This document shows positions 60,674 through 64,000 of a stretch of 64,000 nucleotides of DNA, piece by piece. The position numbers and the translations under genes were made by a program. Every line of letters begins with the position of its first letter. Within the stretch, counting starts at the first letter, position 1. This DNA is from Peribacillus kribbensis DSM 17871 (GTDB lineage Bacteria > Bacillota > Bacilli > Bacillales > DSM-1321). The notes below the pieces were generated by a model. It saw only the letters and a list, made by a program, of their open reading frames with translations. It was not told the origin of the DNA and did not search any database. The stretch is from contig NZ_KE387238.1 of assembly GCF_000430765.1 (NCBI RefSeq), positions 193,002 to 257,001 on the forward strand, in the 5' to 3' direction.

Positions 60674-61443
60674 TTAATTCCCTCTCTTTCAAACGTATAA
60701 AAAGTATCCGAACGGAGCCCCAGACGAAGAGTTTCCAAAGAAATCGGATCGGCAAAAGGAATGTTTGCCAGATTAACGTCAGATCCTGCCCGCTGGATAA
60801 AACAGGTCTGCAGCTTCTTGTTTGGGGCTTCAAAGATGACATCTTTCAAGTTGATTCCGGAATTCAGAATATCTTCGATGATGTCATCCCTGATTTCCCC
60901 TTTGCTGCAGCAAATACCGCTGCTGCCCGTCTCCCTTGCTTCCGTTATCACCTTATAGGCGCCTGCTTCCAGGTCTTCCTGGATATACTCCACCCATTGG
61001 GCGGCGTCCTGTTCCATGGAAACCTGGGCATCCTTGCTGCCCACTTCGCTGAAGACAAAAAAATCCTTCGAGAACTCCCGGATAAATCGGGCTTTTTCCC
61101 GGTTCGAAATGGCTAATGTCCCATTGGAAATTTCAATGAAAGCAGCGTGATAACCATGACAAAGGTTTAGAAACTCATCCACTTTTTTCTGGCTTAAAAA
61201 TTTCTCAAATAGCGTCCCTCCGAAGAAAAAGTGGACATCATGCTCTCGCAGTACAGCCATTTTTTCCTCAAGAAATGGCGTGACCAGGCAGGTTCCCCAG
61301 CCGAATTTAACATAATCAATATAATCTGCAGCACTTCTAATGCTGTCTCTAAATAATTCCAATGGCACTCCATTATCGATGAGTACCGTGATACCATGCC
61401 TTCGAGGCTTTGCTTGCCTTTTTGGCAGAGATAAGTTCATCAT
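60670..61443 (-). CDS. comA: Phosphosulfolactate synthase (ComA/YitD)
   Basis: The 257-residue (beta/alpha)8 enzyme has the family segments HGITVLIDNGVPLELFRDSI, IDYVKFGWGTCLVTP, FGGTLFEKF, YHAAFIEISNGTLAI and FSEVGSKDAQ. ComA adds sulfite to phosphoenolpyruvate to make (2R)-phospho-3-sulfolactate. In B. subtilis the product sulfolactate accumulates in spores. ATG 61443 is chosen; a GTG at 61449 overlaps the comB stop. It follows comB directly. Confidence 0.93.
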   Translation of the reverse strand: MMNLSLPKRQAKPRRHGITVLIDNGVPLELFRDSIRSAADYIDYVKFGWGTCLVTPFLEEKMAVLREHDVHFFFGGTLFEKFLSQKKVDEFLNLCHGYHAAFIEISNGTLAISNREKARFIREFSKDFFVFSEVGSKDAQVSMEQDAAQWVEYIQEDLEAGAYKVITEARETGSSGICCSKGEIRDDIIEDILNSGINLKDVIFEAPNKKLQTCFIQRAGSDVNLANIPFADPISLETLRLGLRSDTFYTFEREGIK

Positions 61444-61445
61444 AT

Positions 61446-62144
61446 TCACACTTCCAGCCTCTCAATTCTTGGGATAAGATTCGCTGCGTTAATTTTCATC
61501 ACAAAACCGGAGGGATGTTCTCTGGCACAAACATGGATATCTTCCGGAATGAATTCCGGCCTGCTCTCATCAAAAAACTTTGCCGCAGCCTGAGAGTTGC
61601 GGATTCTTTCTGAGGTCTCTTCTGCCAGAGGATCATGCCCCTCCAGGAGACGCTTCATAAATTCAGCACAGGCCAGGTCATCGTCGCCAGTCGGATGGGA
61701 GGCAATCAAATGGATCTTATGGGAGCTGCCGGGTTTAAGTACCTTTTTTATATACCGGGCAGTTGTTCTTGCGTTTGAAAAACCTGTTACCAGCACCTCT
61801 TCAGCATCCAGAGAATGGAGCGCAGCTTTCACTCCGTTGGTCGTTTTTTGAACAAGAACTTTCCCGGCAATATCTGCATGGCAGATCCTATACGGAGAAT
61901 TATCCAAATCAAAGTTTTCTATCGGCAGCCCCATAACTTCCCCTGCCAATAAAAGCTCCCGATCCTTTTCCTTCATTTGAAAAGCTTCTTCCACGCTGCC
62001 TGCCAGCAGGATACTGCCGGCTCCTTTGATAAAAGCAAAATGAGCGACCGTAAATGCCCTGATCACATCAATAACCACATTGACTGCGGCATGATCCAAA
62101 ACATGGCTGCTGCCCTGGATAATTTGGATTTGAATAACGATCAC
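61446..62144 (-). CDS. comB: 2-phosphosulfolactate phosphatase (ComB/YitC)
   Basis: The 232-residue protein has the ComB signatures VNVVIDVIRAFT, ENFDLDNSPYRI, LVQKTTNGVKAAL and TGFSNARTTARYI, with SHPTGDDDLACAEF around residue 168. It dephosphorylates phosphosulfolactate to sulfolactate. The start is odd: no ATG is available near the conserved N-terminus; AAGGGG is immediately followed by GTG (62144), and a better-spaced ATT (62135) is also possible. It is the first gene of comB-comA-VOC. Confidence 0.9.
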   Translation of the reverse strand: MIVIQIQIIQGSSHVLDHAAVNVVIDVIRAFTVAHFAFIKGAGSILLAGSVEEAFQMKEKDRELLLAGEVMGLPIENFDLDNSPYRICHADIAGKVLVQKTTNGVKAALHSLDAEEVLVTGFSNARTTARYIKKVLKPGSSHKIHLIASHPTGDDDLACAEFMKRLLEGHDPLAEETSERIRNSQAAAKFFDESRPEFIPEDIHVCAREHPSGFVMKINAANLIPRIERLEV

Positions 62145-62322
62145 CCCTTCAGTTAAAGAGCGAATGATAAAGCAAATTCTAATTTAATCTATTCGCCTAT
62201 GGTCCTTTGGGTGTTTGGCCAAAATGATGGGAGTAAGTATCGATTTATAGAAATACCGATGGAGATTGGAGTGAGGGGATTATACTTATGGGAAGGAGTG
62301 GCCTTTAAAGGCGGAGAAATGC

Positions 62323-62355
62323 AAAAATACTCTCTATTCCGTAGAGAGTATTTTT
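62323..62355. terminator. Bidirectional terminator
   Basis: AAAAATACTCTCTA / TAGAGAGTATTTTT, a perfect 14-bp stem with loop TTCCG. On the minus strand it ends the copper-storage-type gene. Confidence 0.88.
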
Positions 62356-62373
62356 ATCGTTTTATTCAGGATG

Positions 62374-62727
62374 TTAGCTTAAACAAACCTCGCGGCAGGC
62401 ATCGGCACATCTTCTGCAGGCCTCAGCACACCTTCTGCAATAATCTTCCTCATATTGCTCGCAGGCCCTTGCAGATGCATCACAGATATTCGCAGCAACA
62501 CTGCACAAGACTCTGGAGTATGGACTCTCCCTGGTTATCAGCTGCCTGACCAGATTACAAACATCCGCACAATCCCTGACAAGACGGAGAGGCTCCCTTC
62601 TTACATCCTCGCTTCTCAGGCACTCTCTGTAGCAGTACTCACATGATTCGGCACAGGCATTACAGGCTTCTGCACATTCTCTTAAGTATGTCCGCAATCT
62701 TTCGTTCGTCCCCACTGTTGTGCTCAT
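62374..62727 (-). CDS. Four-helix bundle cysteine-rich copper-storage (Csp-like) protein
   Basis: This 117-residue all-helical protein has 17 cysteines spaced mainly every 3-4 residues (for example CAEACNACAESCEYC, then CRRCAEACRRCADAC), the pattern of the DUF326 / Csp family that stores Cu(I) along the core of a four-helix bundle. There is no signal peptide, so it is cytosolic (Csp3-like; compare B. subtilis YhjQ). GGAGGG precedes the ATG and a terminator follows. Confidence 0.92.
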   Translation of the reverse strand: MSTTVGTNERLRTYLRECAEACNACAESCEYCYRECLRSEDVRREPLRLVRDCADVCNLVRQLITRESPYSRVLCSVAANICDASARACEQYEEDYCRRCAEACRRCADACREVCLS

Positions 62728-62791
62728 TGAAATCCCTCCAGGAAGTTACTTGGTACGTATCCAATATATGAGACCTGCCGGATGAATATTC

Positions 62792-62829
62792 AAAAAAACA
62801 GAGGGACAGCCGGCTTGTCAGCTGTCCCT
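62792..62829 (-). terminator. Terminator overlapping the end of the 175-aa gene
   Basis: AGGGACAGC / GCTGTCCCT with an 10-nt loop, then CTGTTTTTTTG. The TGA stop of the upstream gene lies in the hairpin. Confidence 0.88.
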
Positions 62830-63345
62830 GAGCATCTTTGAGATAGCGTTTATTTCTCCTATAATTTTAAATAAATGGTCCGTTTTGTGTACCTGGTTCT
62901 TCTGAGTAAGCTTTTCTAGTAAAAGCAGAACTTCCCCCATCAACGTTTCTTTTTTGATTCTCAAGGAGAAGATCTCGGGTTCTTCATGAACATGATAGTC
63001 AGGTGCCGCATCAAAGGATTGCACCTCTCTATCCCCTTCTCGGATCACATGCTTTTCTCCCTCTGCATTTCCCTCATACAGCAAAAAGTCGATGCAGTCC
63101 ACAAGATTCACCGAAGGAGACTCCAGCCTTAAATAGGCGAGGATAAATTCAAATTTGTCTTTTGATTTTTTAAAGAAGGTAAATGGAAGAGAATCTTCCT
63201 CCACCATTAAGTCCGCTTTCACCCAGCTGGTTTTATCGTTCACGTAAAACTTATCACCCAATTCAGCCAATATTTTCAGCCATGTGATCATCATTTTCCT
63301 GGTGACATCGCCTCTTACATCCCGATAAACAATGATTGTGTCCAA
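62818..63345 (-). CDS. Protein of unknown function (175 aa)
   Basis: The 175-residue soluble protein has a mixed first half (MITWLKILAELGDKFYVND, DLMVEEDSLPFTFFKKSKDK) and a helical C-terminus (MGEVLLLLEKLTQKNQVHKT). No family is recognised. The start is probably TTG 63345 (GGTGG 9 nt upstream); ATG codons at about 63294 are possible. It lies 34 nt downstream of the cysteine dioxygenase gene on the same strand and is likely co-transcribed with it. Confidence 0.7.
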   Translation of the reverse strand: MDTIIVYRDVRGDVTRKMMITWLKILAELGDKFYVNDKTSWVKADLMVEEDSLPFTFFKKSKDKFEFILAYLRLESPSVNLVDCIDFLLYEGNAEGEKHVIREGDREVQSFDAAPDYHVHEEPEIFSLRIKKETLMGEVLLLLEKLTQKNQVHKTDHLFKIIGEINAISKMLRDS

Positions 63346-63379
63346 TAAAAAAAACCACCCTGCATACCCTAATGTTTTC

Positions 63380-63841
63380 TCATTTAAAGGTTTTATAGTG
63401 TGTTAATGGAGGAGAATATAGATTAAGAGTCAAGGTTCGTCCCGGTAATTCGTTTTTCATAGAATGAATATCCCCTGGCCAGCTATGGAAAAAATCTCCG
63501 CTTTTAATAATGTCTTGGGAGACTTGCTGCAGCAGCCCCTCCGAATCCCCGTACAGCACATTGGTAAGCTCTCCTTCAACTACCATCCCGCAGCCTATGG
63601 AATCACCGTGGTCATGGACAAACGTTTCCCTGTCCGCAGGAATATGAATGATAACCGCCTCAATGAATTCATTCTTATAAATGCAATTTCTGCCATAAGG
63701 CAGGTGCTCCGGTTCCTTTATATAGCTTTCAATATCCTCACATGTCACTTCAAGACTCTTTATACTTTCCTCAAGCTCCCGATTCCCCAGCCGCTCCGCC
63801 GCTGAATCGAAGGCAGATGCTAATTTAGCTTTAATGCACAA
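63380..63841 (-). CDS. Cysteine dioxygenase type I family protein
   Basis: This 153-residue cupin has the CDO iron-site motif VHDHGDSIGCGMVVEGEL (two His; the Cys near 90 corresponds to the family's conserved position) and a third His in DIHSMKN near residue 131. It would oxidise cysteine to cysteine sulfinate with O2. It is similar in size to B. subtilis YubC. The start is TTG 63841 with GAGGAG 9 nt upstream. Position near comAB is interesting because cysteine sulfinate is a source of sulfite, the ComA substrate. Confidence 0.85.
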   Translation of the reverse strand: MCIKAKLASAFDSAAERLGNRELEESIKSLEVTCEDIESYIKEPEHLPYGRNCIYKNEFIEAVIIHIPADRETFVHDHGDSIGCGMVVEGELTNVLYGDSEGLLQQVSQDIIKSGDFFHSWPGDIHSMKNELPGRTLTLNLYSPPLTHYKTFK

Positions 63842-63949
63842 TACGTATCACTCCTCATTTTGATTATGAAAGTGCACTAGTATCTTATTTTTGCCCATGG
63901 AAATGAGTGAGTTGTCTGCCTATAGACAATGGCAGGGTTTTTATGTTCC

Positions 63950-64000
63950 GCTCATCCCTTCTCAGGATTTGCTCATCCCACCCAGGGTTTTGCTCCGGTC
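63950..64000. repeat. 21-bp tandem repeat at the window end
   Basis: GCTCATCCC begins units at 63950 and 63971, and GCTCC at 63992, a period of 21. The block runs off the window. Confidence 0.5.

Noticed and set aside
62199..62549. 116-codon plus-strand frame opposite the cysteine-rich gene
   Set aside because: It is antisense to the clear Csp-like gene and its terminator; composition is that of a shadow frame.

Overview
The window looks like chromosomal DNA of a low-GC, endospore-forming member of the Bacillaceae (Bacillus, Neobacillus, Mesobacillus or a relative). The evidence is purine-rich AGGAGG-type ribosome binding sites, a GlcK-type ROK glucokinase, a Spo0E-like protein, a YhcN-type lipoprotein, a LysM/GH18 spore-type hydrolase, the spore sulfolactate genes comA/comB and the Mn-dependent pyrophosphatase PpaC. 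All assignments come from reading the sequence and motifs by eye; no database search was run.

Region 1 (1-12.3 kb) is a 2-hydroxyacid / C4 catabolic module on the minus strand: a FAD-linked D-2-hydroxyacid oxidase (cut by the window edge), an AEC carrier, L-2-hydroxyglutarate oxidase LhgO, a succinate-semialdehyde dehydrogenase, an ACS-type MFS carrier, two iron-type alcohol dehydrogenases and a further aldehyde dehydrogenase. A divergent GntR/FCD regulator faces it. One iron-type dehydrogenase has the extended loop of hydroxyacid-oxoacid transhydrogenases, so a 4-hydroxybutyrate / 2-hydroxyglutarate route is a reasonable guess.

Region 2 (12.3-36.3 kb) is a large sugar locus: ROK glucokinase, three Gfo/Idh/MocA dehydrogenases, five TIM-barrel isomerase/epimerase-type proteins, two zinc alcohol dehydrogenases, an SDR, a polyol-permease-type MFS carrier, and a ribose-type ABC importer with one ATPase, one permease and three paralogous lipoprotein binding proteins. 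Eleven copies of a palindrome (TGTAATNNATTACA) sit in front of its transcription units. A full LacI regulator (21.2-22.2 kb) and a second LacI relative with no DNA-binding domain (35.3-36.1 kb) lie inside it. The enzyme set fits an oxidation, elimination, hydration, reduction route of the kind described for levoglucosan, ending in glucose and then glucose-6-phosphate, but the substrate is not proven.

Region 3 (36.3-41.0 kb) is signalling. A LytTR response regulator is divergent from an 853-residue soluble hybrid histidine kinase whose C-terminal 338 residues are a complete copy of the neighbouring ABC binding protein without its signal peptide. This PAS-HisKA-HATPase-REC-SBP protein is the most unusual object in the window and may be an intracellular sensor for the sugar imported by the locus. 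A PAS histidine kinase follows.

Region 4 (41.0-45.4 kb) is a decayed prophage next to tRNA-Arg(CCU): frameshifted portal and head-morphogenesis genes, small fragments, a broken tyrosine integrase with its first catalytic arginine lost, and a remnant of a BceS-type kinase beyond the tRNA.

Region 5 (45.4-64 kb) is ordinary core and sporulation-associated chromosome: LysM/GH18 hydrolase, CoA-type Nudix hydrolase, YhcN-like lipoprotein, a Ser/Asp-rich low-complexity protein, a KinB-like kinase, a YetF protein, a beta-helix protein, PpaC, an L,D-transpeptidase, EcsC, a 52-bp tandem repeat block, two GNATs with a nitrilase, comB-comA-VOC, a cysteine-rich copper-storage-type protein and a cysteine dioxygenase.
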